DNA from: Amycolatopsis oliviviridis
GTDB lineage: Bacteria > Actinomycetota > Actinomycetes > Mycobacteriales > Pseudonocardiaceae
Direction: 5' to 3'
DNA length: 64,000 bases
Assembly (NCBI RefSeq): GCF_014654365.1
Contig: NZ_BNAY01000002.1
Coordinates: 372,001 to 436,000, forward strand
The translations under genes were made by a program, and so were the position numbers. Below, piece by piece: positions 32,035 to 41,891 of this stretch (positions within the stretch are counted from its first letter, which is position 1; every line of letters begins with the position of its first letter). The notes beneath the pieces are model-generated. The model saw nothing but the letters and a program-made list of their open reading frames with translations, ran no database searches and was not told where the DNA came from.

Positions 32035-34758
32035 TCACCCCGCCCGATGGCCGCGCATCGCGGCGGCCAGCTGAGCGCGGCCGGTGATGCCCAGCTTGCG
32101 ATACGAACTGGTGAGGTGCTTCTCCACCGCGCGCACGGTGACCTCCAGCAGTTCCGCGATGTCGCGGTTGCGGCGGCCGGACACCGCGAGCTCCACCACG
32201 CGCTGCTCGGTCGCGGTCAGCAGACCGCCGTCCGACTCGGACGGCTCCGCGGACCCGGTGAGCCAGCTCGCCCCGCAGCCCGCCGCCAGGCTGCGGCCCT
32301 CCAGCAGCCGTTCGCGGGCGTCGGGTCCGGTGCCGCGTTCCCCGAGCAGGACCAGCGTGCGGGCGAGTTCGAGCCGATCTCCCGAGCGGGCGAGGGTTTC
32401 CGCGGCCTCGCGCAGCACCGGGACGGCGTCCTCGTCCCGGTCGAGCAGCGTCGCGCGGATGCGCAGGGCGCGTCCCACCGACGACGGCGCGCCCCAGGAC
32501 AACGCCCGTTCGACCTCGCCCTGCGCGACCGCTTCGGCCCGCTTCGGGTCGTCGGTCGCCGCGAGCAGGAGGGCGATCTGGCCGCGCAGCGGCAGGAGGA
32601 CCCGGTTCCCGAACCGCTCCAGCTGGTGCACGCAGTCGAGGAAGTACTCGGCGGCTGCGGTGTGATTGGCCTCGGTCAGCGCCAGGGTGCCGTGGGCCAG
32701 CGACCGCAGCCACGGGTCGTGGTCGACCTCCAGGTTGTCGACGATCAGCCGCGCGAGCGCCGGATCCCGTTGCTCCATGGCGATTTCGGCCAGTACCCGC
32801 ATCGCCGTCATGGTGATCCCGACCCGGCTCGGCCCCGCCGACGTCAGCACCGCCTGCGCCCGGTCCCTGGCCACGCCGAGCAGACCCGTCGCGGACGCCA
32901 CGAGCGCCTGCCCCGCCCAGGCGACCAGCGTCGGGAGGTCCGGATCGGCGGCGGGGCCGCACGCCGCGGCGAGCCAGGAGTCGACGCCGTCGAGCGAATC
33001 GGCGGCCGCGAGCACCAGCACCGTGAGCGGGAACGTGGTGTACATCTGGTCCGGTGAACCGGGTTCCCGTTCCAGCACCTGCCGGGAAAGGTCCACAATG
33101 GACTCCCGGGGCGCGGTGCCCGCGACGGTCATCAGGTACAACAGGACGGCGACCAGCTCCCGCTGGGCCGAGGAATCCTGAGCGGGCGCGGGGCCGAGCT
33201 CGGCCAGTCGGTCCGCGGCCGAGTCCCCGGCCCCCGGCACACCCCGTTCGTGGTACCGAAGCCGGGCCTCCATGCGCAAGGCCGCTTCGGCCGCTTCCGG
33301 GCCCGGGACCTCCCGCAGTTCCGCGAGCACCTGGCGGAGACGGCGGACGTCCGCGGCGAAGCGGACCCCGGCCACCACCGGGAGCAGGCCGAGCGCGAAG
33401 GCGCGATCGACCGGATCCCGCATCAGGCCCAGCGCCTGATGCAGATGCCGATGCGCGGCGGGCAGGTCGTAACCGCGCTCGACGGCGGCGAGATCGACGA
33501 GCAGTTCCGCGCGATCGGCCCCTGGATGCGCCAGCGCGTGCTGCAGGTACTGCGCGGCCGTCCGGGGCGACGAGTTCGCCAGCGCGGCACTGGCCGCGGT
33601 CCGCAGCACGTCCGCGGCCCACGGTTCGGGTTCGGCGACCGTGGCCAGCAGCTGCCGTCCGATCTGCTCGACCGGCCTTCCGTTGCGGTAGAGGACATTC
33701 GCGGCGCGCAGATGCAGCCGGTCCTGTTCCTCCGCGCTCAGCTGATCGGCGACGAGATCGCCCGCCATCTCCCCGGCGAACCGCAGCAGCCCGTCGGCGG
33801 GCGCCTCGACGAGACCCAGCCTCCGCAACGCGCGCAACGCCGCGTCGAAGTCCGGCGAGTCGAGACCGGCGAGTTCGGCGAGAACGCCGGTCTCGGTCGG
33901 TTCACCGAGCGCGGCCATCGCCTTGGCCACCGCGCGGACGTCGTCCGGCTGGGCGCGCAGGCACCGGGTCAGCCGGGCCGCCGCGGGCGAGGGCCGCAGC
34001 GCGGCGAGTTCGGCCGCGGCCGGGGCGACCGGGCGCAGACCGTGTCCGAGCATCGTGTTGACCAGCGCGTCCAGCAGCATCGGCGAACCGCCGGTGCGCG
34101 CGTAGCAGGTGTCCGCGAACTCGGGCTCGGGTTCGGCTCCGCACCGGGCGGTCAGGTAGGCCCGGACACCGGCGGACGAGAGCGGGGTGGCGTGCACCGT
34201 GCGCGCCGCGGTGCGGGCGATGTCCTTGACCACGACGTCGTCCGCCGAGTCGTCGCCCTCCAGCAGGGTCGCGACGACGAGGACCCGCAGCCTGCTCATC
34301 CGCTTGGCCAGATAGGCGAGCCAGCGCGCCGAGGCCGCGTCCGCCCATTGCAGATCGTCCACGAGCAACGCCACCGGTCCGGTGTCACGCACCATTTCGG
34401 TGAACAGCTCCAGCAGTTCGTGCAGGACGAGGTGTGCGCGGCGCGCGTCGGCCGGATCGCCGGGGAACTCGCCCTCGGCCCGGACCGCGGTGAGCAGTTC
34501 CCCGCGCCGGCCGGCCTCCAGCAAGGGTTCCAGCAGCAGCCAGACCACGCCGTGGGAGACCCCGCGCTCCAGTGGCGTCGCGGCCGCCCGGACCACGCGT
34601 AGGCCCCGCGCGGCGGCTTCCTCCCCCGCCGCGTGCAGCAGGGCGGACCGGCCGGCGCCCAGACCTCCCCGGACGACGACGAACTCCCCCGACCCGGCAC
34701 GGGCCTCGGCGACCGCCCCGGCGATCGCGGCCAGCTGATCCGCTCGCTCGATCATCAT
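32035..34758 (-). CDS. LAL-family regulator, third gene of a tandem triplet
   Basis: 907 residues. Walker A-like GGLGAGRSALL near residue 30 and Walker B VALLVDDLQWADA are clear, and the C-terminal LuxR HTH reads LTATEQRVVELAVSGRRNRD, then VRAVEKHLTSSYRKL. The central part is rich in Ala/Leu helices as in other LALs. ATG is doubled (34758 and 34755), so either may start. It begins 9 bases after the stop of the upstream LAL gene and is presumably co-transcribed with it. Likely activator of the polyketide genes; its operator is not identified. Confidence 0.88.
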   Translation of the reverse strand: MMIERADQLAAIAGAVAEARAGSGEFVVVRGGLGAGRSALLHAAGEEAAARGLRVVRAAATPLERGVSHGVVWLLLEPLLEAGRRGELLTAVRAEGEFPGDPADARRAHLVLHELLELFTEMVRDTGPVALLVDDLQWADAASARWLAYLAKRMSRLRVLVVATLLEGDDSADDVVVKDIARTAARTVHATPLSSAGVRAYLTARCGAEPEPEFADTCYARTGGSPMLLDALVNTMLGHGLRPVAPAAAELAALRPSPAAARLTRCLRAQPDDVRAVAKAMAALGEPTETGVLAELAGLDSPDFDAALRALRRLGLVEAPADGLLRFAGEMAGDLVADQLSAEEQDRLHLRAANVLYRNGRPVEQIGRQLLATVAEPEPWAADVLRTAASAALANSSPRTAAQYLQHALAHPGADRAELLVDLAAVERGYDLPAAHRHLHQALGLMRDPVDRAFALGLLPVVAGVRFAADVRRLRQVLAELREVPGPEAAEAALRMEARLRYHERGVPGAGDSAADRLAELGPAPAQDSSAQRELVAVLLYLMTVAGTAPRESIVDLSRQVLEREPGSPDQMYTTFPLTVLVLAAADSLDGVDSWLAAACGPAADPDLPTLVAWAGQALVASATGLLGVARDRAQAVLTSAGPSRVGITMTAMRVLAEIAMEQRDPALARLIVDNLEVDHDPWLRSLAHGTLALTEANHTAAAEYFLDCVHQLERFGNRVLLPLRGQIALLLAATDDPKRAEAVAQGEVERALSWGAPSSVGRALRIRATLLDRDEDAVPVLREAAETLARSGDRLELARTLVLLGERGTGPDARERLLEGRSLAAGCGASWLTGSAEPSESDGGLLTATEQRVVELAVSGRRNRDIAELLEVTVRAVEKHLTSSYRKLGITGRAQLAAAMRGHRAG

Positions 34759-34767
34759 GACGACGGA

Positions 34768-37521
34768 TCAGAGCTCCTTGTCCAGCGCGTCGAACAGCTC
34801 CCGCAGTTCGGCCCGCCCGGTCACTTCGAGCTGCCGGTAGATCGCGGTGAGCCGGAGTTCGACGGCGCGTTTGCTCACGCCCAGTTCCTCCGCCAGTTCG
34901 GCGTTGGACGCGTTCGAGAGCACGCGGCGCACGAGGTCGGTCGCCGCGGGCGAGAGCGCCCGCCATCGCCGGGACGCCGTGCGATAGGACCGCCGCGGCC
35001 GGTCGGACAGCCGTTTCCCGAGGTCCGCGATCCGGGACGTCGCCCAGGCGAGCTGGTACGCGGTGGCCAGCCGTTCGGCCTCGCGCAGCAGCCGCGGCAC
35101 ACCACTGGTCTGGCCGCGGTTGAGCTGGGCGCCCGCGAGCAGCAGCACCGCCTCGACATAGAGCACTCTGGCCGGGGACTGCTGGAGCGCGTTGACCGCT
35201 TGGGTGAGCCGGAAAACAGCGTCCTCGGATCGGACCGCGACACCCGCGCTCAGGTGAGTGCGCCCGATCGCGGTGCGCGTTCCCCAGTTCTGCGCCAGCC
35301 GCCATTCCTCGCTGATCATCGCGGCGGCGGTGTGCTCGTCGCCGAGCGCCTGCGCCGCGATGGCGACGTGGGAACGCCACGGCACCAGGCCGGGATTCAG
35401 CCAGCCCGCCGCGTTCATCCGCCTGCCGCATTCCTGGAACAGGCCCAGCGCCCGCCGATGCCGCTTCAAGTCCAGTTCCAGCAGTCCGCGCATGAAGAGC
35501 AGATACGGCGCGGAGTACAACGGCCCGCCGTCGACCGACGCGTCGACGGCGCGCTGGGCGGCGTCGAGATCCCCGCGGGTGAGCGCCGACGCGATCGCGA
35601 TCGTGCTCAGTGAATCGGAGACCGTCAGCGGCCAGCCGTCCGGCGGACCGGACGCGGCGGCCTTGGCGAGCGCCTCCTCGGCGGCCAGCACGCGTCCGCG
35701 TTGCAGATGGATCCAGGCCTGACCGGTGAGACCGAGCGCGACCGGCACGCCCGCCCCAGCGGCGCTCGCGTCCGCGATCACCTCTTCGTAGACTGAAAGC
35801 GCTTCCAGTACGTCGTCGGTCTGAGTGAAAGTGATGGCCAGCGCCAGCCGCGGCGAGTAGAGCGTCATCGGCTCGTTCGACGGATCCGCGGCCCGCCGGG
35901 CCAGCCGGCGGGCCGCCCGCCCGTCACGACAGGACGTCGTCGCCAGCCAGGACGCGGCGGCCGCCTGCGCCGGGGTCAGCGCGGCGGGGTCGACGTCCGC
36001 CGCCGCGGGGACGCCGAGCAGGGGCGCGCCGGCGCCGGTCCCTTCGGCCAGCCAGTGCAACGCCACCAGATCCGCGCGATCCCGGTCGTCGACCGCGGCC
36101 TCGCTCAAGACGGCCAGCTCGCGCAACGCGTCGTCCCGGGCTCCTCGCTGCATCATCAGGTCCACAGCGGACAGTCGCGTTCGGACGGTGTCGTCACCGG
36201 AAATCCTGGTGGCCCTTGCCAGTCGCAGACCGCCGGTGAACGGGCACGACGACGCCTCGACCGTTTCCAGTTCCAGGCGCAGCCGCGCGGACGTCCCCGG
36301 CGGCGCGGGTTCGGCGAGCGCGCGCCGGTAGTAGCGAGCGGCTTCGGTGTGGTCCCCGGCTTCGCGACGGCGCAGCGCGGCCGCGTGCAGGGTCTCCAGT
36401 GCCCAGGGCTCACCGACCGGCTGGGACCCGAGCAGCAGTCCGGCGACGTCCTCCTCCGGGGCGGCCCGGCGATGCCCGAGTTCCGCGGCCCGGCGGCGGG
36501 TTCCCGCCCGCTCGTCCGCACCGGTCGCGGCCAGCACCCAGGTGGCCACCTGGGGATTCATCGGTTCGGCCGGATCGGTCCCGATCAGGCCGGAGTCCGC
36601 CAGCACCCGCAGCGCCCGGCTCAGCGGCATGCCGAGCGGAGCGGCCAGCGGCCGCAGGTAGGCCTCGTCGAGGGTGCCGATCGCGGCGATCGTCCGCACC
36701 AGCGCGGCGAGATCGGACGGCAGCCGGGCGAGCAGGTCGAGCACGGTGTCCCGGCGCACGTCCGCGGTGATGGCGGTGATCTCCGCGCCGGGACCGGGAC
36801 CGGCGGACGACCGGGCGAGCACCTCCGCGAGCAGGGCCGGGTTCCCCCGCGTGGCCGCGTAGACCTCGGCCACCGGCGGCCGTGGCGCCGGGACCGCGTG
36901 CACCAGCCGCCGGACCGCCGCCTCGCTCAACGGCCGCAGCCGCACGACGTGCCGGTTCTCCCAGGGCAGGCCGCCGAGACAGAGGGGCGCTTCGTCGCTG
37001 TCCGCGTCCTGCGGACCGGAATGCGCGGCGACGAGCAGCACGGGGTCGCTCCCCCGGCGTCGCTGCAGAGCGGCCAGCCAGGCCTCGGACTGCTCGTCGG
37101 CCAGGATCAGATCGTCGACGACCAGCAGGACCGGGCAACGCCGGGCCGATTCCAGCAGCCGCTGGCAGAGCAGTTCGTGCAGGACCTGGACATCGGTGCC
37201 GTCCGAAAGCGCGGCGTGCAGCCACGGGACGTCCGCGAGCTCCGGGATCGAGGCGAGCAGCTGGGAAAGGAGCCCGTACGGCAGCTCCGATTCGGTGGCG
37301 GATCCCCGCGCGGTGAACACCTGCAGACCCCGCTCGGCGGCCACGGACGCGACCTGGTCCAGCAGCGCCGTCCGTCCGCTGCCAGCCGGGCCGAGCACGA
37401 GCGCGGAACCCCCGTGGCCGAGTTCGAGGTCCCCGATGAGACGGGTGAGCAGGCGCAGTTCGGTCTCGCGCTCGACGAGTTCGTCCGCGCGTTCGGCTTC
37501 GAGCCGCCGGACCGCGCTCAC
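34768..37521 (-). CDS. LAL-family regulator, second gene of a tandem triplet
   Basis: 917 residues from the GTG at 37521, which overlaps the upstream gene's stop (GTGA). The open frame extends 254 codons further, but that part overlaps the neighbouring gene and is arginine-rich shadow sequence. Walker A is GPAGSGRTALL and the Walker B region is CPVLLVVDDLILADEQSE. The C-terminal HTH reads LSPAATDLVRRVLSNASNAE, then VSKRAVELRLTAIYRQL. The overlap implies translational coupling, so the triplet should be produced in similar amounts. Confidence 0.87.
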   Translation of the reverse strand: MSAVRRLEAERADELVERETELRLLTRLIGDLELGHGGSALVLGPAGSGRTALLDQVASVAAERGLQVFTARGSATESELPYGLLSQLLASIPELADVPWLHAALSDGTDVQVLHELLCQRLLESARRCPVLLVVDDLILADEQSEAWLAALQRRRGSDPVLLVAAHSGPQDADSDEAPLCLGGLPWENRHVVRLRPLSEAAVRRLVHAVPAPRPPVAEVYAATRGNPALLAEVLARSSAGPGPGAEITAITADVRRDTVLDLLARLPSDLAALVRTIAAIGTLDEAYLRPLAAPLGMPLSRALRVLADSGLIGTDPAEPMNPQVATWVLAATGADERAGTRRRAAELGHRRAAPEEDVAGLLLGSQPVGEPWALETLHAAALRRREAGDHTEAARYYRRALAEPAPPGTSARLRLELETVEASSCPFTGGLRLARATRISGDDTVRTRLSAVDLMMQRGARDDALRELAVLSEAAVDDRDRADLVALHWLAEGTGAGAPLLGVPAAADVDPAALTPAQAAAASWLATTSCRDGRAARRLARRAADPSNEPMTLYSPRLALAITFTQTDDVLEALSVYEEVIADASAAGAGVPVALGLTGQAWIHLQRGRVLAAEEALAKAAASGPPDGWPLTVSDSLSTIAIASALTRGDLDAAQRAVDASVDGGPLYSAPYLLFMRGLLELDLKRHRRALGLFQECGRRMNAAGWLNPGLVPWRSHVAIAAQALGDEHTAAAMISEEWRLAQNWGTRTAIGRTHLSAGVAVRSEDAVFRLTQAVNALQQSPARVLYVEAVLLLAGAQLNRGQTSGVPRLLREAERLATAYQLAWATSRIADLGKRLSDRPRRSYRTASRRWRALSPAATDLVRRVLSNASNAELAEELGVSKRAVELRLTAIYRQLEVTGRAELRELFDALDKEL

Positions 37522-40220
37522 CGGACGCCTTCGAGGACGGCCGGGCGTTCTTCGGTATGCCCCAGTACCGCGGCCAGTTCGGCGCGGCCGGAGATCCGCA
37601 GCTTCCGGTACACGCTCGTCAGATGCGTCTCGATGGTCCGGACGGTGACGAACAGCCGTTCCGCGATGACCCGGTTGCTGGCCCCGCGTCCGGCGAGCCG
37701 GGCGATATGCCGTTCGGCCGGGCTCAGCGACGCCAGCGGGGTCACCTCGCTCGGGATGCCGGCCTCGGCCGCGATCCGCTGGGCGCGGCGGAGCAGGAAA
37801 CGGTCGCCCGTCCGCAGGCTCAGCTCCACACAGCGCCGCAGGCGGGTGCGCGCAGCGGCGGTGTCCCCCGCGTCGACGAGCGCGCGGCCGAGGTGGAACT
37901 CCGCCAGCGCCTCCTCCAGGCGGGCGGGTGATCCGGCCAGGATGGCCGCCGCCTCCTCGATCAGCCCGACCCGCTCGTGCCCGCGGGTGGCGACCGCGGT
38001 CGCGAGCTTGGCCATCCCGATCGCCCGCGGCGTTCCCCATCGCGACGCCGGTTCGGTTCCTTCGGCCGCGAGCTCGGCGGCGTCGTCGAACCGTCCCTCG
38101 TCGGCCAGCAGACAGGCGGCCTCGAACCACCACGGTGCCAGCAGCGGATTGGCGATGCCCACGTCGGCGAGGCTCTCCCCGCAGCGCTGGAAGAGCTTCA
38201 GCGCCGCCTCGCGATCTCCCGCGGCCCAGTGCACCCGCGCGTCGACGAGCTCGAACCACGGACGCATCACCGTGTGGTCCCACAACTGCGGGGAATCCGC
38301 TTCCCGCAACAACTTCATCGCCTTCGTGGTGTCACCCTGCTGGGCCGCGACGGTCGCGAGCGCGATACGGGGGACGACACCGCCGGTGCGCCCCTCGGCG
38401 CGGCGGCTGAGCGCGTAGGCCTGTCCGGCGTCGGCGGCCGCGGTGGCGAGATCCCCGCACCAATGTCCGAGCAGGCCACGGAAGGCGAGGTACTCGCTGC
38501 GCTGCGCCGGGACGAGTTCGACGGCCCTGGTCAGTTCGTCCCTGGCGACGTCGACCTCGTCGGCCAGCAGCAGGGCGAGCACGGCGGAGCTGACGGCCGA
38601 ATCGTCGGTGGTCGGGGTGTACCCGCGGATCGCGCGCATCGCCCATTCGGCGGCTTCGCGCGGCCGGGTCCCGTCGAGCGCGGCGACGACGGCGCAGACC
38701 GCCAGATGCCGGGCGTCCACGACGGCCTCCGGGCCGTCCTCGTCGCGGGGCTGGATCCGGGTGTCGAGCTTCGCCAGGCTGTCGCGGTCTTCGATGCCGA
38801 CCAGGCACAGCAGCCCTTCGAGGTGGCCGCGCAGTTGCTGGTCCATCTCGCCGCCGAGCACGGTGAGCACCCGGTCCAGCACGGTGACGGCGGTCCCGCA
38901 CCGGCGGGCGACGAGCGCGGCGCGGCCCAGTTTCACCGCGGCCCTGGCCCGGTCGACGGGATCCTGCTGCAGTTCGAGCGCGCGGCGCAGGAGGTCGAAT
39001 CCGCTGTCCGGTTCCAGCAACGCGACCGTCTCGGCGAGCTGAATCGCCAGTCCACCATCGGACGGCCTGGCCGCCGCGGCGGGACGGAGATAGCGCAGCG
39101 CGTCCCAGGGCGCGCCCCGGTCGCACGCGGCGTTCGCGGCGTCCCGCAGCAGGTCGACCATCCACGCGTCCAGCTCGGCGAGTTCGAGCAGATGCTCCGC
39201 GACCTCTTCCGGGGACCCGGCCGCGTCGCTCAGCAGGATCGCCGCGGTCCGGCGCCACCGGCCCAGCTCGGCGGGTTCGAGAGCGTCGAGCAGGCCGTCC
39301 CGAACCGGGTCGTGGCGAAAGGAAAAGCCGTCCACAGCGAGGATGTGCTGACTCCGCAGCAGTTCGACGGCGGTACCCGCGGTGCGGGCGGGCACCTTCG
39401 CCAGCCGGGCCACCAGGGACAGGTCCTGCCCGCCGAGCACCGCTATGGCGGTGGCGACCGTCCGGGCGTAGTCCGGGACACCGGCGAAGAGGGAGTGGAT
39501 CAGTGCCGCGCCCGCCGCGGACCCGGCCACCGGAGCGATCCCGGAGGCGACCTTGCCCAGTTCGTCGAGCATCTCCCGCAGCAGCAAAGGATTTCCGCCG
39601 GACTGTTCGACGCAGTGCCGGACGAAGGCTTCCCCCGGCTCCGAACCGACCGCCTCGCGCGCGAGCGACGCGACCGCCTCCGCGGGCAGCGGGCCGAGGT
39701 CGAGCACCTCGGTGCCGTACCAGGATTCGAGGTCCGCCAAGCGTTCCGCCGCACCGGCCGGGCCGTCGGCGGCCGAGCGCACCAGGATCATCCGCACCGG
39801 CAGCCTGGTCGAATGACGGGCGAGAAGACTCAGCCACCGCACCGTCGGTTCGTCACACCATTGGACGTCGTCGACGGCGAACACGATCGCGGACCGACCA
39901 CCCGCCCAGTCCGCGAAATCCTCGTACCAGGCGGCGAAGTCGTCCGGGTCCGAGACCCGGGCACCGGCCCGGCGCAGCTCCGCGAGCAGATCCCGGGAGG
40001 CCGCGGCCCCCTCGTCCGGCAGCCCGGCGCCCCGGCAGACGACGGTGTCCGTGAGCGCGGCCAGCGCGGCGTCCAGCAGGCTGGACTTGCCGATGCCCGC
40101 TTGCCCGCGCACGACGATGACGGAGCCTTCACCGGGCGCGCCGGGGCTCAGGCGAGCGGCGAGCCGTCGGAGCTCGTCGTCACGGCCGGCCAGCGCGCGT
40201 CCGGGTCTGTTGGCGTCCAT
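37518..40220 (-). CDS. LAL-family regulator, first gene of a tandem triplet
   Basis: 900 residues from ATG 40220, preceded by GAGGCGAGGGTG; a GTG one codon earlier is possible. It has the best-preserved Walker A of the four LALs (GQAGIGKSSLL) and Walker B IVFAVDDVQWCDE. The C-terminal LuxR HTH reads LSPAERHIARLAGRGASNRV, then VRTIETHLTSVYRKL. As the leading gene of the operon its promoter should lie in 40221-40706. Intact ATP-binding residues suggest it is the member most likely to be nucleotide-regulated (inference). Confidence 0.9.
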   Translation of the reverse strand: MDANRPGRALAGRDDELRRLAARLSPGAPGEGSVIVVRGQAGIGKSSLLDAALAALTDTVVCRGAGLPDEGAAASRDLLAELRRAGARVSDPDDFAAWYEDFADWAGGRSAIVFAVDDVQWCDEPTVRWLSLLARHSTRLPVRMILVRSAADGPAGAAERLADLESWYGTEVLDLGPLPAEAVASLAREAVGSEPGEAFVRHCVEQSGGNPLLLREMLDELGKVASGIAPVAGSAAGAALIHSLFAGVPDYARTVATAIAVLGGQDLSLVARLAKVPARTAGTAVELLRSQHILAVDGFSFRHDPVRDGLLDALEPAELGRWRRTAAILLSDAAGSPEEVAEHLLELAELDAWMVDLLRDAANAACDRGAPWDALRYLRPAAAARPSDGGLAIQLAETVALLEPDSGFDLLRRALELQQDPVDRARAAVKLGRAALVARRCGTAVTVLDRVLTVLGGEMDQQLRGHLEGLLCLVGIEDRDSLAKLDTRIQPRDEDGPEAVVDARHLAVCAVVAALDGTRPREAAEWAMRAIRGYTPTTDDSAVSSAVLALLLADEVDVARDELTRAVELVPAQRSEYLAFRGLLGHWCGDLATAAADAGQAYALSRRAEGRTGGVVPRIALATVAAQQGDTTKAMKLLREADSPQLWDHTVMRPWFELVDARVHWAAGDREAALKLFQRCGESLADVGIANPLLAPWWFEAACLLADEGRFDDAAELAAEGTEPASRWGTPRAIGMAKLATAVATRGHERVGLIEEAAAILAGSPARLEEALAEFHLGRALVDAGDTAAARTRLRRCVELSLRTGDRFLLRRAQRIAAEAGIPSEVTPLASLSPAERHIARLAGRGASNRVIAERLFVTVRTIETHLTSVYRKLRISGRAELAAVLGHTEERPAVLEGVR

Positions 40221-40706
40221 CACCCTCGCCTCCCTGTCGTCCCATCGGAGTCGTTGCCGTCACACAGAGCGAACAATCGCTTACGTGCTTCCATCTCATC
40301 GTGTGATCGTCTTACCGAATAGAGCGTGCAACCTCGATAAGGGTTATCCCTCACTACAGGGATACCAGGCGCTCAGATGAGCAGGCCACTCGTCGATGAG
40401 GGGTTTCGAGCATGGAGCACCGCGGGCCCGTGCGCCTCGGCGCGCGAGCCCGGGCACGACGAAGAATGACAGATGTCCCACAAGAAGGAAACAGGGCGTG
40501 AATCGGCGACGTCGCCGGGGTTGCGGCCGGATGGCCGACCAGCGCGGTCAGCATCCGGCGCAAGCGCTCAAACGAGCGAAATGCCCTCGCGAGACATTAC
40601 GAATTCTGCCGAAATACATGCAACCGAGGTGGCCGTTCACTGGGACCGCACCGTAACCGCACGAGCACGTCACGCCACGGCCACCCGCACGTCAAGTCCC
40701 GGACGA
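40221..40706. promoter_or_regulatory. Upstream region of the LAL operon
   Basis: 486 bases without a credible gene. The segment 40240-40400 is less GC-rich than the flanking coding sequence and should hold the LAL operon promoter. It contains a palindrome, TATCCCT-N6-AGGGATA (40345-40364), a plausible regulator site. Nothing recognisable was seen in 40400-40700 apart from the 3' untranslated part of the PAS-LuxR gene. Confidence 0.45.
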
Positions 40707-41372
40707 TCAGCTCGCGCGCCGGGACTCCGGCACCCGCGGCGGCCAGGCCGTCGAGTCCAGGAGGCCGGTGGCGAAGGCCCGCGAAACCAGTTCGACCCGG
40801 TTGCGCGCCTTGAACTTCCGCTGCAGACGGGCGACGTGGTAGTCGATCCCCTGGCGGCTGAGGTAGAACTTGTCGGCCATCTCCAGACTGGACAGGCCGC
40901 TGGCGATCCCCTGGAGGATCTTCGCCTCGATGTCGGTGACCGAGCCCAGCTGCTCGGCGCGGGCCACGGCCGGTCCCGTCTCCGGGAGCATGGTCAGCAG
41001 GATCGCCGTCCCCGGCGCCCGCATCCGGCCCGCCATGATGGTCAGCCTGTCGGCACCGCCGGAACCGAGTCCGGTGACGCTGCCGCGGAACCGCTGCTCC
41101 CAGCCTTCGGCGACCCGGTTCAACCGGTCGCGCAGGTGATCGGGACCGGTGGTGACGAGCTCGGGGAACGATTCGCCGAGCACGTCGGCGGGACGGCGGC
41201 CGAGCAAGCGATAGAAAGCGGCGTTACCGCCACCGAGCCGCAGCCCGGCACTGAGCGCCGCCAGTGGCATGTCGGCGACTTCCACGAATTCACTGATGAT
41301 TCCGGGTCGCGCGGTACGACCAGCGTCGAAAGCACGCTTGCCGATCGGGGAAATCGTTCGGATGCCGGCCAT
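40707..41372 (-). CDS. PAS-LuxR transcriptional regulator (PimM-like architecture)
   Basis: 221 residues from ATG 41372, which has AGAAGGGGG nine bases upstream; an in-frame ATG 23 codons earlier lacks a ribosome site. The N-terminal half is a PAS-like sensor (block GGGNAAFYRLLGRRPADVLG). The C-terminus is a LuxR HTH: TDIEAKILQGIASGLSSLEM, then LSRQGIDYHVARLQRKF. Size and order match PAS-LuxR regulators that directly activate polyene-type PKS genes (PimM, AmphRIV). Lying upstream of and in the same direction as the LAL operon, it may sit at the top of the cascade. It marks the apparent edge of the cluster. Confidence 0.87.
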   Translation of the reverse strand: MAGIRTISPIGKRAFDAGRTARPGIISEFVEVADMPLAALSAGLRLGGGNAAFYRLLGRRPADVLGESFPELVTTGPDHLRDRLNRVAEGWEQRFRGSVTGLGSGGADRLTIMAGRMRAPGTAILLTMLPETGPAVARAEQLGSVTDIEAKILQGIASGLSSLEMADKFYLSRQGIDYHVARLQRKFKARNRVELVSRAFATGLLDSTAWPPRVPESRRAS

Positions 41373-41849
41373 GGAAAGCCCCCTTCTGCCTGAGCCATAT
41401 GTGTCCACCAAAGCCGTCCCTGCCCAAGACTCGGCAAACACTACGAACCGGCTGTCGACGGGGTCAACGAATTCCGGAGCAGTTCGTGGCCACCGAACCC
41501 ACCGTGCGGACAGGCCGTACCGAAGGTTCGGTATCGGGGTCTCATCAGGAGAATCCTCAGCTCAGCGGCCGGTTCGGTGACCGAACCTCCACCGCGGGCC
41601 CACACCACGAGGACCGAAAGGCGAATTCCGCGTGAAGAAACTCTCGCGTTTTCGCTCAGTCAAGATAGCACCGAATCCGCCGATGCTTAAGATTGATTTA
41701 AGGTAGATCTCGCGGCACCCCGCGAACCATGTGACCGGTCATCGGTACACGCCCGCCCCGGCCTATCGATCGACCGAATCGCGAGCGACCGTTCGAAGCG
41801 ATCGCTTGACCGGAATCGTACCGTCCATTGTAGACGCAGGAGAGTGACA
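41373..41849. other. Noncoding gap at the apparent cluster boundary
   Basis: About 480 bases with no supported gene. Unusually AT-rich around 41640-41830, where a short inverted repeat CTTAA-N7-TTAAG occurs at 41686-41702. The left part should hold the PAS-LuxR promoter. No IS end or attachment site is recognised. Confidence 0.5.
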
Positions 41850-41884
41850 GGGCCGCCCCGGGTGTTTCACCCCGAGGCGGCCCC
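41850..41884 (-). terminator. Terminator hairpin after the small secreted protein gene
   Basis: GGGCCGCCCCGGGTG and CACCCCGAGGCGGCCC form a stem with one imperfection around a short TTT loop, 7 bases beyond the stop at 41892. Confidence 0.7.
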
Positions 41885-41891
41885 GCAGGAA

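Noticed and set aside
34768..38283. A 1171-residue version of the second LAL protein.
   Set aside because: The extra 254 N-terminal residues overlap the previous LAL gene, are Arg/Gly-rich, and a GTG at 37521 in a GTGA overlap is the natural start.
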